Part shown: in pieces, positions 1-10,345 of the stretch
Layout of the letters: the number at the start of each line of letters is the position of its first letter
How positions within the stretch are numbered: position 1 is the first letter of the stretch
Program-made: the position numbers and the translations under genes
Notes under the pieces: generated by a model
Databases searched by the model: none
What the model was told of the DNA's origin: nothing
What the model saw: only the letters and a program-made list of their open reading frames with translations
NCBI GenBank assembly: GCA_947095585.1
Contig: OX352765.1
Span: 21,792,254 to 21,856,253, forward strand
Reading direction: 5' to 3'
Origin: Nephrocerus scutellatus
Taxonomy: Eukaryota > Arthropoda > Insecta > Diptera > Pipunculidae
DNA length: 64,000 nucleotides

Positions 1-11
1 AGGAATTGTTC

Positions 12-306
12 AACTACTCGATGAACAATTTAGAGCTTCGTATGGGGCGTAGGAGACTACCAATGTCCACGCGAGAGTTTGGAACCCGTGTAGGGTTAGA
101 AAAGGTAGCCTATAGCGCGCTTTCGGCCACCACCAACATCATTCTTGTCTATGTTGATGAAATCATTGTAGAAGAAAGCCCATATGGGAGCTTTTACGTT
201 TACGTTACTCGATTAACAATTTAGAGCTTCGTATGAAGCGTAGGAGACTACCAATGTCAATGTCAATGAGATCATTAATGTCGTTGTAGAAGAAAGCTCC
301 CATATG
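12..306. repeat. Tandem duplication, period about 191 bp
   Basis: Two copies of a segment beginning near ACTCGATnAACAATTTAGAG lie head to tail (about 15-205 and 206-306). Both contain TTAGAGCTTCGTATG, GGAGACTACCAATGTC and GTAGAAGAAAGC followed by CATATGG. The second copy is shorter between these blocks. Read on the minus strand, the duplicated block is the extreme C-terminal end of a LINE open reading frame, so part of a dead element was duplicated locally. Confidence 0.75.
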
Positions 307-400
307 GAGTTTACGTGTTTGGGAGAGGGCTGGACAAGTACAGCGAAGATGGACAATTGTCTTCTTGTCCTCCTCCTCCTCATCCATGCAGCTTTTGGAG
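205..400 (-). pseudogene. LINE ORF2 C-terminal Cys-rich end (fragment)
   Basis: The minus frame reads MDEEEEDKKTIVHLRC, then CPALSQTRK, and ends GSLLRFIRSSKLLIE followed by a stop. An acidic run, then HLxCxCPAL, then LLRFIRSS is the usual carboxy-terminal zinc-knuckle-like segment of LOA/I/R1-type non-LTR retrotransposons. The first cysteine pair lies upstream of the readable frame. No RT or RNase H domain precedes it here, so this is an isolated 3' fragment. The family-level call is firm; the clade is an inference. Confidence 0.6.
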
Positions 401-1679
401 AAGTCATTCGAGAAGACTCCAAGTGTTGCTGCATGCCTGCCTATGAGACAGGGTCCAGTGATGACACCTACAATAGCACTTCATGTAAGAAGGGTAGTGT
501 AGTTCCTTGCTTGGCGAGCTCGTCAGCCATACACTTACCCGGAGTGTCTCTGTGCCCCGGCACCAAACACAGGTGCATATTGAACTGATTCGCTATATCC
601 ATGAGAGATGATCGGCAGTTAAGAGCTAGAATGGAATTTGTGGAGACTGATTCCAGGGCTATCCGAGAATATACGGATATCCTTAGCGGATATGACGGTT
701 CTCTTCAGCCAAGACAAGGCTTCACTGATCGGCATAATTTCAGCCTGGAAAACACTACAGTGATTAGGAATAAGGAAAGAGAGGCTAACATTTAGCTTTT
801 TTGAGAAAAGACATCATTTGAAGGCAGCTAGCTCCTACGGCCTTCTGTGCACGCAACTGTCTCTCATTGATGATGATGATGCTGTCGGTCACACTCCAGT
901 TCAGTCACCAGTATCTTTTTTCGAATCGCCTTTTGTCTACCCTGTCTCTTTCAGGCACGCTACGACGGTATCTCCAGATATTATTTCTATCCCCATTAAG
1001 CAATGAGGCACGTCGAATTCTTTTGTCTGTTGCCCTTCTAGCAACATGGTATATAACAGGTACGTTGCACAAGTCTGACAAGATACAGGAATGTCTCAAG
1101 TAGTATAAATCCACTCTCCGATGTATTTCTGAAGTAGCCAGGATTAGGATAAAATCCTCCCGAAATTAAGTTTTCGAGCTGATCGAGCGAAATGGATCAA
1201 GAATGACACTGCCAATTCTTAATACTCCGGAAGCATCCAGGAGTTTTTTGTTCGACACATAATGCCTTTACACAGAATGTTCACACATATGCATACATGC
1301 TCTACGACATTTCCTCTTGAAGGCACGAAGTTTCTTCATGAATTTCTCAGCAGGGAGTTCTTAGTTAGAATGCCAGAAAACATCAAAAGTATTTTTCACG
1401 GTCATCAACTCTCTCGAATGTCTGACAAACATGCGAGAGTAATAACTTGTCACGGAAAGCTTTTCAATTCGTCGTTCGGATACGGAATTAAATTGTAGAT
1501 CCCTTCCATTTGTGTGCAAAAATATACATGCACAACACAAATGGGTCGCAGCGGTCTTTTTCGCCTATTATTATCGTATAATTTTATAAACCAGTTCGTC
1601 GGTCCAAACCATGTCAAAGGATTCTTCGATGTCTACTAGACAGGCGGCCATATTCCTCTATTAACTATCGGTATTATTG
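401..1679. other. No gene recognised; one short repeat shared with an RTE-like copy
   Basis: Short open frames on both strands (about 304-588, 601-795, 905-1114, 1262-1498) match no family I know, and none has a splice or promoter context. About 60 bp near 1384-1445, containing AAAAGTATTTTTCACGGT and CGAATGTCTGACAAAC, recurs inverted in the degraded RTE-like copy near 13966-14035. This stretch therefore probably also holds transposon debris. Confidence 0.4.
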
Positions 1680-1930
1680 GTCGGATCATGGTCGATTTAC
1701 TTCCAGGGCATAGCCCGGCTGGAAGTTATATGTGCAAGTTGGAACTTATAATAGTTCCAATATGTAAGTCCAGCATGGAGGAAGAAGAAACAACTATACA
1801 TTTCCTTTGTTGCTGTCCTTATTTTTCCAGACTAAAGATAAACGTTTCGGGAAGACATATAATAACGATTGACGAACATCGATCGTTGAAACTAGATCAA
1901 GTCCTTCGCTATCGAAGCAGATTTTAGTAG
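1680..1930 (+). pseudogene. LINE ORF2 C-terminal Cys-rich end (fragment)
   Basis: The plus frame reads LLPGHSPAGSY, then CKSSMEEEETTIHFLCCCP, and ends in the region of LKLDQVLRYRSRF before a stop. This is the LTGH...C..C.EEEET..HLLC.CP layout typical of the carboxy end of LOA/I/R1-like LINEs. The similar fragment at 205-400 lies on the opposite strand, so the two are inverted relative to each other. There is no RT domain upstream, so it is a 3' remnant. Confidence 0.65.
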
Positions 1931-1936
1931 TGAATT

Positions 1937-2275
1937 TCATTGGAACGAGTACAATGTATCGACGGTCTGAGTGCACCTACCCACCACCACTACGAGTATA
2001 AATATAAATAAGCCTTTATAATTTTTTATATAACGCGACAAATCGTTTATAAACAAAAGAAACAGGAGAGGCCCTAAATAACTGCCCTGCAGAACACCAG
2101 AGGAATTAAAAATAAGATCTGAAGTAACCATGCCTATTTTAGCTCTTTAGTTACTATCCAATAAATAGTTAGACAACCATTTTAAAATTGCATAATGAAA
2201 ACCAATTTTTGGTAATTTAGCAATTAACAAATCTATGCGCAAAGCACAAGTTGATATACTCCTCATGAACTTGAC
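1937..2275 (-). pseudogene. Non-LTR reverse transcriptase fragment (Jockey/CR1-like)
   Basis: On the minus strand the frame runs LLIAKLPKIGFHYAILKWL, then a stop, then SSGVLQGSYLGPLLFLLFI. This is RT motif 4 (SGVPQGSxLGPLLF) preceded by the usual L..KL..IGF..xLLxW segment. The YADD catalytic box is not reached: the frame degenerates after FINDLSRYIKN. One in-frame stop and at least one frameshift make it non-functional. It lies in the intron 3' of the eIF5B exon at 2450-2645. The exact clade is not certain. Confidence 0.75.
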
Positions 2276-2449
2276 GACCATACTAACTCACTCGTTTACA
2301 CAATAATCTGTGAGGACTGTGAGATTAGTCGTAGTAGAACGACCATTTAAAAATATCTTTAAACTGTTATCTACAAAAGGCCTTAGAAATTCAAATTACT
2401 TGTAAATAATTGCAGGATCTTTACTACTTTTGCATTCAATTCCACTCAC

Positions 2450-2645
2450 CTTAAGTTTACAAGGGAAGACAGCAATCGATCGGAACTCTTCGCGCTTCTT
2501 TTGTTTCAGTTCCTCACGGTAGGCCATGAACTTATCGAACAAATGATAAATAATATCAGCTTGGAATATCTTAACGCCAACTGAGTCGGCCATTTCCTGA
2601 GCATCGCGTTCAACTTTAACGTCAAATGCGAGAATTGTAGCGTAT
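2450..2645 (-). CDS. eIF5B: eIF5B exon (domain III-IV region), downstream of the 28168-28244 exon
   Basis: This is an internal coding exon of translation initiation factor eIF5B, the ribosome-dependent GTPase that promotes 60S subunit joining. The 65 complete codons start YATILAFDVKVERDAQEMA and include VGVKIFQADIIYHLFDKF, REELKQKKREEFRSIAVFP and a final CKLK. This is the highly conserved stretch bridging the IF2-like domain III and the start of domain IV. On the minus strand it is preceded by a pyrimidine-rich acceptor ending TCTCATTACAG (AG at 2647-2646) and followed by a GTGAGT donor (from 2449). The first base completes a codon split with the exon at 28168-28244 (CA|A, Gln), and the exon ends in phase 0 after AAG. 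There are no stops or frameshifts, and the protein is near-invariant against animal eIF5B as I recall it, so it is under constraint. The next exon should begin about ILPQ and lies beyond the left edge. Confidence 0.96.
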
Positions 2646-2675
2646 CTGTAATGAGATAGAAGGGAAAATGGAATT

Positions 2676-4000
2676 TAGTTCAAATTTTACGACTCGATCA
2701 AAAAATTGTAAGAAGAACACTTTTGTCTCTTAAATATTAAGACAGACAGGATGTTGTTGTTGTTGTTGCAAGTAAGAGGAGCTAATAAAAAATGCTGCTA
2801 CTCAACTATGCTCAGCTTTTTGGTTATCTTGTGTCCGCTGTTGTTGTTGTTTTTAATGTTATTATCATTAAGCGCCGGACGGACGGCAGCAGTTTGTCTT
2901 GTTATTCATTTTTGAGTTGGTGGCATATTTTGGGTAGATGGACATGATCGTGCTGATTGACGATCGTGCGATGTGCATTCATGCAGCGACGCAATTTATA
3001 GCTGGTGGGATGCATTTAATACTTATGTACATGTAATAAAAAAAAAAGAAAAAAAAACCAAAAACTAAATAATCATTGCATTTAAACGGAAAGAACTCCA
3101 AATTGACTGACTAATGACGGCTATTAACACGACTTAAAAAACGAAAGAAAAATCAGCCAATTTATTTGGTAATGGAGACACCAGATCTTGGTGTCGTCGG
3201 CTGTATCGTGATGATACTTAAGTATAGAAGATATAAAACGAACAAATGTAGTTATTGCTACAGCCAGTATCAACCGACAACATAATCACAGACAGAAGTA
3301 AAAAATAAATTACTTTTCCACGACGTCAACATTTTGGCAGACAAAAACGAAGTGAATCAGATGACATCCGGAAACGCGATCGACAGCAGACATGATCACG
3401 CCAAGCCACTGACAAAAACCTAAAACAATTATTGCCAAGATCAGTTAGTTAATTAACGAAAAGTAATTCGAAGACAGTGTAGTGCAGTACAGAGAAGGAC
3501 CGAGAACTTTGCTTGACGATCAGGTTTCCTGCTGCCGATCACCGCTGACAGTAAGCAATTAATTATATAGAAAAATTGTGTATTTTATGAAACAAACAAA
3601 AAATGAAATTAAATTTCTGTGTAGAAGCTATACCCCTGCGTACAAGTGCAAGATATTCGAATCCTGCTGCTGCCGTTCTGAACAGGATTTACTTAGGCAG
3701 TCACTGTAATCCGGGCGAACATTGATTGATTTCCATTACCATTTTTTTGTTTAATTGTTGAAAAAATACCAAAATTCATCGTATGTAACAAGTGTAACGA
3801 ATCGGACATGGAAACCGTCTGCTTTACTAATTACGAAACACAGAGCAGTTGTGAACAGTGCTTTGGAGATTCCCACACTCAGGAAACACACATGTACGCG
3901 TAATATGAGAAAAAATATAATTCCTATTTCTAGAAGATTGGAGTAATTAGTGTGAATAAAATAATGCAAGAGTTGTTCACGTGAACGAAATGTTCGCTAA
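2676..4000. other. Intronic sequence without recognised genes
   Basis: The stretch holds a TTG/GTT microsatellite near 2753-2770, a second short one near 2840, and an A-rich tract near 3035-3060. An open frame at about 3755-3946 contains several cysteine codons in another frame but matches no domain I recognise. Confidence 0.4.
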
Positions 4001-4004
4001 TTGG

Positions 4005-4365
4005 CGGGAGTTAATTTCTTAGGAATATCGAGAGGTCTATTTTGACTAGCGAAAGTTCGATCAATCCTCCACGTGGTGGCCGCCGATGATCTTCCCCTAC
4101 ACGATCACCAAAAAACGGAAAAGCTGAATGATCGATACTTATAACATTGGCCCTCAAAAACAAAAACATTTTCACCGAACACCAATTCAGCCAATTCAGC
4201 AACGAATTGGTGGGCTTTCTATACAACAAAGGAATTAAATCCACCATTGTCTGGAGTAACCATTGCTCAAGGTGGTGTTTTACCGAATATCCAGGCAGTA
4301 CTTTTGCCCAAGAAGACCGAAAAGAAAGCTTACATTTCTGTGCGCAAAAGAGTTAAAAACAAAGT
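4005..4365 (+). pseudogene. Possible LINE ORF1 (gag-like) debris
   Basis: Plus-strand frames read SINPPRGGRR, then SSPTRSPKN, then [17 protein letters not shown]. Proline/serine/arginine-rich runs followed by a short NELVxFLxxKGIK block resemble ORF1 proteins of insect LINEs just before their PRE_C2HC-like region. Two stops interrupt it and no CCHC knuckles follow. It runs directly into an RTE-like fragment on the same strand, which suggests stacked insertions. This is a weak call from residue style, not a domain match. Confidence 0.3.
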
Positions 4366-4374
4366 AGTACTCTG

Positions 4375-4665
4375 CAAGGTGCAGAGGGTCAATTGTAGCC
4401 GCCGATAACAGCATGTAACCAGAAATACCCACACGGTTGGTTTAAGCCAACTAAGCCTACTTTAGTTTGCCAAGGCTATCCAAATTCAGGAATTTAACAT
4501 CCAAGCTGCTTGTGTACAAGTCTCGGGTGGTTAACAAAAAAAAAACACTCCCACCTCTACGCTTGAATTATGGCGTAGACCAGGACGCTTAGATCTAAGG
4601 GATGTCAAACTGAGTGACATCGGCTCGAAATTGGAATACGGGTGCGATAACATTTGTTATCAGAC
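4375..4665 (+). pseudogene. RTE-like LINE, C-terminal fragment
   Basis: The plus strand encodes IVAADNSM, then PEI, then LTSKLLVYKS, and later WRRPGRLDLRDVKLSDIGSK. These match in order the thumb region (IASDNSMEPEIRARLLKAN) of the long RTE-like RT at 50441-51428 and the terminal block seen inverted near 13745-13800. An A-run separates the two blocks, where an internal part of the element is missing. Several stops are present. Confidence 0.65.
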
Positions 4666-4879
4666 CAACATCAAACGATTAAAAACTTTTAATAATCAAT
4701 AAAAATAAAATTAACCAAAAAAATCACAGCGTATGACATTTAGGCAGTCGCTTTCAAAAATTGCCGACAATGGTCACGCACTTATCGACTGTACTCGTAT
4801 AGTATATTACTAAACGAGCTAGGAAAGTGGACGTTATGCAATCCAACGAGCACGATAACCACTTTTCTGCGAGTAATGT

Positions 4880-5290
4880 ACGCTATTTTTCACACGACCA
4901 AAACAACTTTTCTGCTAAACTGCTCATGCGCAATACAAAACTACTGTGGGTATGTGTGTTCGCTGAGAGTCTAAGCCTTAGACTTGCTACTGATAGCAGA
5001 CGGTGATTGTTTGATATTTCTGTCGACAAGGCATCTTTCCGAGGCAACCATACCAACACGGAGCTCGGAAAATTACAACAACCGACAATTTTCGCAGCTG
5101 CGGTCATCTTCTGACCTTTCCGCAGCAATTGACGGCGATTTTGACAATTGTCGACGGTAAAAATCTTCTCGTCTGTGAAGAAACCTTTCTTCAGCCGACA
5201 ACAGACGAAACATTCGGCGGTTTTGCCTTCATCGCGACGTTGAGAAAGTCGTACGACGTCCAGTCTTCCTATTTACGCTAACACTGAACT
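4880..5290 (-). pseudogene. Tc1/mariner transposase remnant
   Basis: The minus strand reads KKGFFTDEKIFTVDNCQNR at about 5190-5140. The F(T/S)DEKIF block carries the second catalytic aspartate of Tc1/mariner transposases. Downstream the frame continues LLRKGQKMTAAAKIVGCC and PSSVLVWLPRKDA, which matches the usual ...PxSVMVWGGVS... position, though degraded. The third catalytic region was not found. Neighbouring minus-strand sequence has a duplicated block (5267-5525) that may come from the helix-turn-helix part of the same element. Confidence 0.6.
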
Positions 5291-5525
5291 CGCTTATCCC
5301 AAACTCTTTCGCCATATTTAGCATCGATTCTTTTTGCAGTGGAACTTGCTGACATTCCTAGGCGTAGTCGCAGTCGAACGCTCCGAAGAGAGTCCTCCCA
5401 TTTACGGTAACACTAAAATCGCTTATACCGAGCTCTTTCGCCATATTTACCATCGATTCTTTCTGCGAACTTGCTGGCATTTCTAGGCGTAGTCGCAGTC
5501 GAAGTTCCGCTCCGAAGAGAGTCCA
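5267..5525. repeat. Tandem duplication, period about 128 bp
   Basis: Two adjacent copies each contain TTTACG(C/G)TAACACT, CTCTTTCGCCATATTTA, GATTCTTT and TAGGCGTAGTCGCAGTCGAA, ending in CTCCGAAGAGAGTCC. Small indels separate them, including a GTGGAACTT-type block near the middle. On the minus strand the unit would encode an Arg-rich segment adjoining the mariner-like remnant at 4880-5290. Confidence 0.8.
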
Positions 5526-5529
5526 ATTT

Positions 5530-6094
5530 AAAAGGTTTTACTGCATCACATACTGCTGATCGCTTAGAACCAGTTCTTTGAACATCAGTCATCGATAAGT
5601 CCATGTTTCAGCGTCATAGAGCAGAACTGAGATGATTAAGGTAAAGATAGAGGGTCTTCTTAGTGATCCAATAGAATTTTTTACTTCGTTTTACTTCTTA
5701 GCCCAAGGAAACAGCTGATTTGGTTTCGTTATCAGATGTTATATCGTCTTTACATCTGACATCAGCTTAAGTTGTAAAAGTCCCTAACTATGATCTAAGT
5801 TTTAGCGTCTATTTTGACGGTGTCGCAAATTCCATCTTATCCGCCAACCTCATTTCCTCCGCTTCTGCTTCATTGTTGGCTAATACACCAGATAGTTCAA
5901 TGAAATCAACGTCGATATCGTATCCCACCATTTGTGCAGACTTAAGGCAAATTTTGTTTCTATAATGGACCTGAAAGCTTCAGCGACTTTCTTGAAATTG
6001 AAGTACTCGGTCAGATTGTTCCAGACCTTTAGGAAGCAGCGAGAATTCTCCTTCTAAAAATCGCGTTGTATAGCAGGTTTCCACAAATGCTGTC
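5530..6094. other. Probable continuation of degraded LINE; no clear domain
   Basis: The minus strand continues from the RT fragment at 6095-6295 with an acidic stretch (GVLANNEAEAEEMRLADK near 5880-5830) in roughly the place where the YADD region of an RT should be. No catalytic motif is legible. Confidence 0.3.
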
Positions 6095-6298
6095 TTATGC
6101 GCCTTTGAGATCAATAAAAAGGTGGTGAGTATCGATTTGAATTTGATTTGGTCTTCTCCAGGATCTGTAGCATAGTGTAAATATTTGATCGATTGTCGAC
6201 TGTAATGTTATAGTTTTTCCTGTATAGTTTGCCCAGTTTAGTTCGTCTCCCCTCTTGTGAATCGGACAATCAACGCTCAAATTCCATTCATTCATCAG
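6095..6298 (-). pseudogene. RTE-like reverse transcriptase N-terminal fragment
   Basis: The minus frame reads EWNLSVDCPIHKRGDELNWA followed by NYTGKTITL, then a deletion join to STIDQIFTLCYRS and IDTHHLFIDLKGA. These are RT motifs 0-2a and motif 3 (W...CPIHKKGD..xCxNYRGI, STxDQIFTLRQ, THHLFIDFKAAYDS) of RTE-like elements. The aspartate of motif 3 survives in FIDLKGA. The region between NYRGI and QSTxDQ, which normally carries the GFRPGK block, is lost. It is a dead remnant. Confidence 0.75.
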
Positions 6299-6299
6299 G

Positions 6300-6645
6300 A
6301 ATTTGTTTATCCTTTAGAGATTACCTGGTGTTTGCATTCAAGAAATCGGAAGTTCCTTGGCCAACAAGAATCCCGGATTTAACGCCACTTGATTATTTTT
6401 TGTGGAGTTATTTGGAAGGTAAGGTGTTCGCTTTGTATCCACAAACAATTCAACAACTTTCGAGCTGAAATTTATGTCATTTATCCGCTTTTATTGGAAA
6501 AAGTAATCGAAAATTTTGATGTTTGGATGCAAGCCTGTAGACGAAGCCGTGGTGAACGATATTGTTTTTCATATACATAAATGGAATAGAACCACCTTTC
6601 ATTATCAATATAAAAATTTGACTGTTCATCCCAAAATGTGTGTTT
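6300..6645 (+). pseudogene. Tc1/mariner transposase C-terminal end
   Basis: Plus-strand frames read KKSEVPWPTRIPDLTPLDYF followed by LWSYLEGKVFALYPQTIQQL, then, after a frameshift, LLEKVIENFDVWMQACRRSR. WPxRSPDLTPLDYFLWG carries the third catalytic residue region, and the Q(T/E)IxxLK...VIENF..R...CRRSRGGHL tail is the usual end of one common insect mariner-like family. The same family supplies the fragments at 51830-52830 and 60745-61560. There is no N-terminal half here. Confidence 0.75.
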
Positions 6646-6904
6646 TATTTACAAATGAGAAAAGGACTAACAGATGGCCCACTCTGTGTAAGGATATTAA
6701 CATCGAAGAGAACATCAACTCGACCACAAGAACAACTCTATAAGAAGTAGGTCAACTTCACCACCATATCAAAATAAAATCGTCTTCAATTAATCTAACA
6801 ACAAAATAATAATATAACTGATAACCTGGCCGACGAGCTTTTTAAGTTTAGCACACCTGTTAGTGTTCCTGTGCTTGAGCCGATTATTTGTTACGTGTGG
6901 ACAA

Positions 6905-8115
6905 CGTGCAGAATCCTAAGCTCGGTGGAAAGAGGGAGTCATCATAACGATACCCCAGAAGGATGATCTTTGCGAGTGCAAAAATTTAACAGGCATAACG
7001 TTATTGAATGTATAAGAAAATAATTTGTAGCATTTATTATTCTGAATCGTATTTTACCATCTGTTGACTGACTTTTGAGACGAGAGCAAGCGGGTTTTAC
7101 GAAGAATAGATCGTGCGTAAACACATTAACTCCACACACATTAACATTATCATCGAGCACTCGAGCAGTCAGCTGAATTGAATTCGCCTTTATACATCCT
7201 CTTTGTCGATTTCGAACGAGCATTCAATAAAATATCTAGAATGTATCTCGGAATGCCGGATACAATCGTAAACCTTATCCGTGCATTATATAGAGATCCC
7301 GCTTGCAGCTTCCGATATAAGGGCAAGGACAGCGCCAATTTCACCAAATTCCAAAGGAGTCAGGCAAGGATGTGTCCTCTCACCTATACTTTTTTGATAA
7401 TTCTGGATCACATTATGGTGCAAACTAACATCGATGCACCAAAAGGTATTCAATGGCGCTTTAACGAAAGGCTTAACGATCTCGACTTCGCGACTACGCT
7501 GACATAAGTATGATGACTCACATATTGGACGATATGAAGCGTAATTTTGAAATGTTGATTTATAATACTGAACACAAAGACGAAGTTGCTGCGAATCGGA
7601 ACGACCGACAACTGCAAATTATTCATAATCAGTTAATCACCAATGATTCAACGATAGCTTACTTACTTACTAAGAACTAAGACGTGACAGCGCCAATAAA
7701 CCAAGTACGCATTGCTTACTACTCATTAAACAAAGTATGGCGAGCGCATAACATCTCAGGAGCACCAATCTAAAGATCTTCAACTCTAGTGATAAATCGT
7801 TCCGGTTATATGGTTGTAAAACTTGGAAAGTAACAACCCCCATTTCTCAAAAATTACAAGTATTCGTCAACAAGTGTCTAAGTCGAATGGGTAGGGCACA
7901 CCCTGCAGAAAACGGGCAAAGACATTGCAGAAATGGCCTTTGAATGAAACCCTCAAGAAAGACGAAACCAGGGACGGCCAGTAAACACGTTGCGCAGATC
8001 AATCGAAAGGTAATCGCGTACAGTAGGCGTATGACATGAAGTCAAACTACGGGCGAGAGACAGACGGCGCTAAAAGGAGGTCGTTTCCGCTCTATGCTCC
8101 TATATTTGTTTGAGT
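6905..8115 (+). pseudogene. RTE/CR1-like LINE, RT to C-terminus, heavily broken
   Basis: In order on the plus strand: WKEGVIITIPQKDDLCECKN with NLTGITLLN (motif 1 region), RREQAGFTKNRSCVN (motif 2a), NSPLYILFVDFERAFN (motif 3, catalytic Asp), IVNLIRALYRDPACSFRYKG, then the remains of GVRQGCVLSP, LDHIMV, APKGIQWRFNERLNDLDFA (just before the YADD box, of which only DFATT remains), LYGCKTWKVT, KLQVFVNKCLSRM, and a tail with SRKTKPGTASKH and a final RFRSMLLYL-type end. The layout is that of the family also present at 45092-45650 on the other strand. Many stops and frameshifts. The clade name is tentative; the RT identity is not. Confidence 0.8.
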
Positions 8116-8197
8116 TTTTATTTTCTATACTGTAAAATAAATAGAAGTCCCAATCTACTTGATTCAACCCAGCTACTCCCCGACGAAATTTCCTGCC

Positions 8198-8440
8198 ATT
8201 ATACATAAACTAGCTGCGAATTATATGAAGAGATAGGATGTTGTATTCTATTGACTTCCCTTTTGCTAATACCTAATTGTTTTCATAAACAAGTTGCAAA
8301 TTATATGAAGAGAAATTATGTTGTCTTCTATTGAATTCGCTTTTGCATATACCTAATTCATAAACCACTTACGAATTATATGAAGAGAAATTATGTTGTC
8401 TTCTATCGACTTAGCTTTTGCTTATATCTAATAGTTATTA
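8198..8440. repeat. Tandem repeat, three copies of about 70-80 bp
   Basis: Three successive units share CATAAAC(t/a)A(g/c)(t/c)T, then GAATTATATGAAGAGA, TTGTcTTCTATTGA, and CTTTTGC followed by ATACCTAAT. The second and third share GAAATTATGTTGTCTTCTAT exactly. Non-coding in all frames. Confidence 0.8.
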
Positions 8441-9983
8441 ATTACACTGATTGAAGTAATTTAACTTAAAAGATATCATTCAAAGAAATAATAAAAATGA
8501 TTACATAAGAGTCAATTAATAATATAGCTAAGTGTGACATTTACTGACCAATTTTGGACGTCATAACTATTATTCGTTTCAACTTAGATTCATTTGCGAC
8601 AACACCCTGTATTTCATTTGACACTACAATAACTATTACAAGTGATTCATAAAAATAATTCATATGACAGCATTTCCTGGAAATACACTTTCTTTGTTTT
8701 CGTTCTTTGTTGATCGTTTATTGTTAACTGCTACTCCAGTCATCATGTTCGTCATAATCATAGCACACGATACACAAAAAAAATCAAAGTTGGTAATTAG
8801 CTACCACACGACAAGCTACTAATTACAATTCAAAATTTATACAAAGAATGGACTTTTGTTTCTTTGTTGTTGTTTGCTAGCATATCCATTACCGCGCTTG
8901 TCTTCCATCTGAGAGTCACTGTTTTTTTTTTTTGCATTTCCATCGCTTTGCCAAATGTGTCATATTAAATCGCCAAAGTACCATACCTCATCATGCGTGG
9001 CGTATTATAAATCGCATGTCGGTCGATCGGTCGGTGGCTGCCATGACAAATTCAAATCTGTAGTTTCATCTTGCAAGGAATTCCTTTTAGTTGTTGTCAT
9101 GACCATCATCAAGTACGACGCTTTATCGCTTCGACCGAGATGTGTGATTCATTAAATGCCAATTATTGCTTGAGAGCAGCACCACTCACTGGGGAGAAAC
9201 GCTCGCCGCCCGCATAAACTGATGGCACAAAGAAGGATTTTCGCATTTATATCTGCAGCGCAAAATCATTTCCTTTAATACTCGTAGCATTGAAAGTGCA
9301 GATTTATATCTTTGCATTTAACTGGGGAAAAAATCCCGTTTTATTGCGATTAATTCTTTTGTGTCAAAAGTTCAGCGTGTCTTTCGAGTAGCTCGAGAGC
9401 ACAAACAGAATAAATCACTTTGGCCAGTAGTGGTTCAGTTGACTGTTCCGTGTTGGCTGGTCTGGTCATTCAGTTTTCCATACCAGCTGGCATATCATTT
9501 TATGAGTAATGCAATTAAAGGACATCTTTGTATTGTGGTTTATGATCATAATGAAATTCCATTTAAGAGACGACCACTTTTTAAAATTCACCATAACTCT
9601 TTTCGTTGGAACGTTCGTTTTTTGTCTCCACTGATCGGTTTATTGCTTTCTGGTGACACACGTTTTGCCATTTTCATTCAGATGACTTGAGTAATAGCCC
9701 TAAAGATTCACTAGACAATTGCACTTTGCAACTTGTGCGAATTTGACTATTTGACTATCAACTTTAAAGCTTAGCTCCAAATTTTTTATACACTAAGCAA
9801 TACCTTTCTGAGAGATGTCGACAGTATTTATATCACAAAATAGTTCTATACATTTATATCTTACAGCACTATCAGAAACGATATCATGATTGAAGTTTTT
9901 TTTAAAAGAATGAGGCGAGGAAATTACGAATAGTTTCCATTGAATCCAAAGAATCCAATAAGTCATGACCGATGGCATAGACA
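8441..9983. other. AT-rich intronic sequence, nothing recognised
   Basis: A long frame from about 9361 to 9690 on the plus strand begins with GTG rather than ATG and has no family resemblance or splice signals around it. A T-run lies near 8922-8932. No transposon motif was seen. Confidence 0.4.
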
Positions 9984-9989
9984 TTGTTT

Positions 9990-10345
9990 GTTTTTTTCTT
10001 ACAATTAGATTTAAGGTTCGACTCTAATAAGCAGATCACAAGACCAACTCCTGCGCCCAACGGCGCCACTGGGCATGCTGGTCCCAGAAGTTCTGGCAAC
10101 AGATTTGGCAAAGCGGTAGTTAGACCTATGGGTCACTACTACAAAGAAAGTACGAACATCATACCTCGTAGGACCGGTAACATGACCGGTTTTTTCTATT
10201 CGAAAAGCAGTGCCACTGGGCATCCGAATCGGAAGAAAGAAGAGTCGGCCAAGAACAAGAACAGTCGGTCTTTAAACCCCGACTTCTTGCTGCAGCGGAA
10301 AGGGCCCTAAAACCAACCCAATTACTCTGGCAATTTAGATCCTCA
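9990..10345 (+). pseudogene. LOA/I-like LINE ORF1 C-terminal part
   Basis: The plus frame carries KQITRPTPAPNGATGHAGP, RSSGNRFGKAVVRPMGHY, and ends SRSLNPDFLLQRKGP before a stop. It is Pro/Ser/Lys-rich, as expected for the end of a LINE ORF1, and lies immediately 5' of the ORF2 start (MSTIRVLQANLHH at 10357) on the same strand. No CCHC knuckles are present in the surviving part. The assignment rests on position and composition. Confidence 0.55.

Noticed and set aside
3636..3700. Possible tRNA T-arm (GATATTCGAATCC)
   Set aside because: No A box at tRNA distance and no acceptor stem can be formed.
9361..9690. 109-codon plus-strand frame
   Set aside because: It starts with GTG, has no ATG-led equivalent of that length, no domain and no splice or promoter context in a eukaryotic intron.
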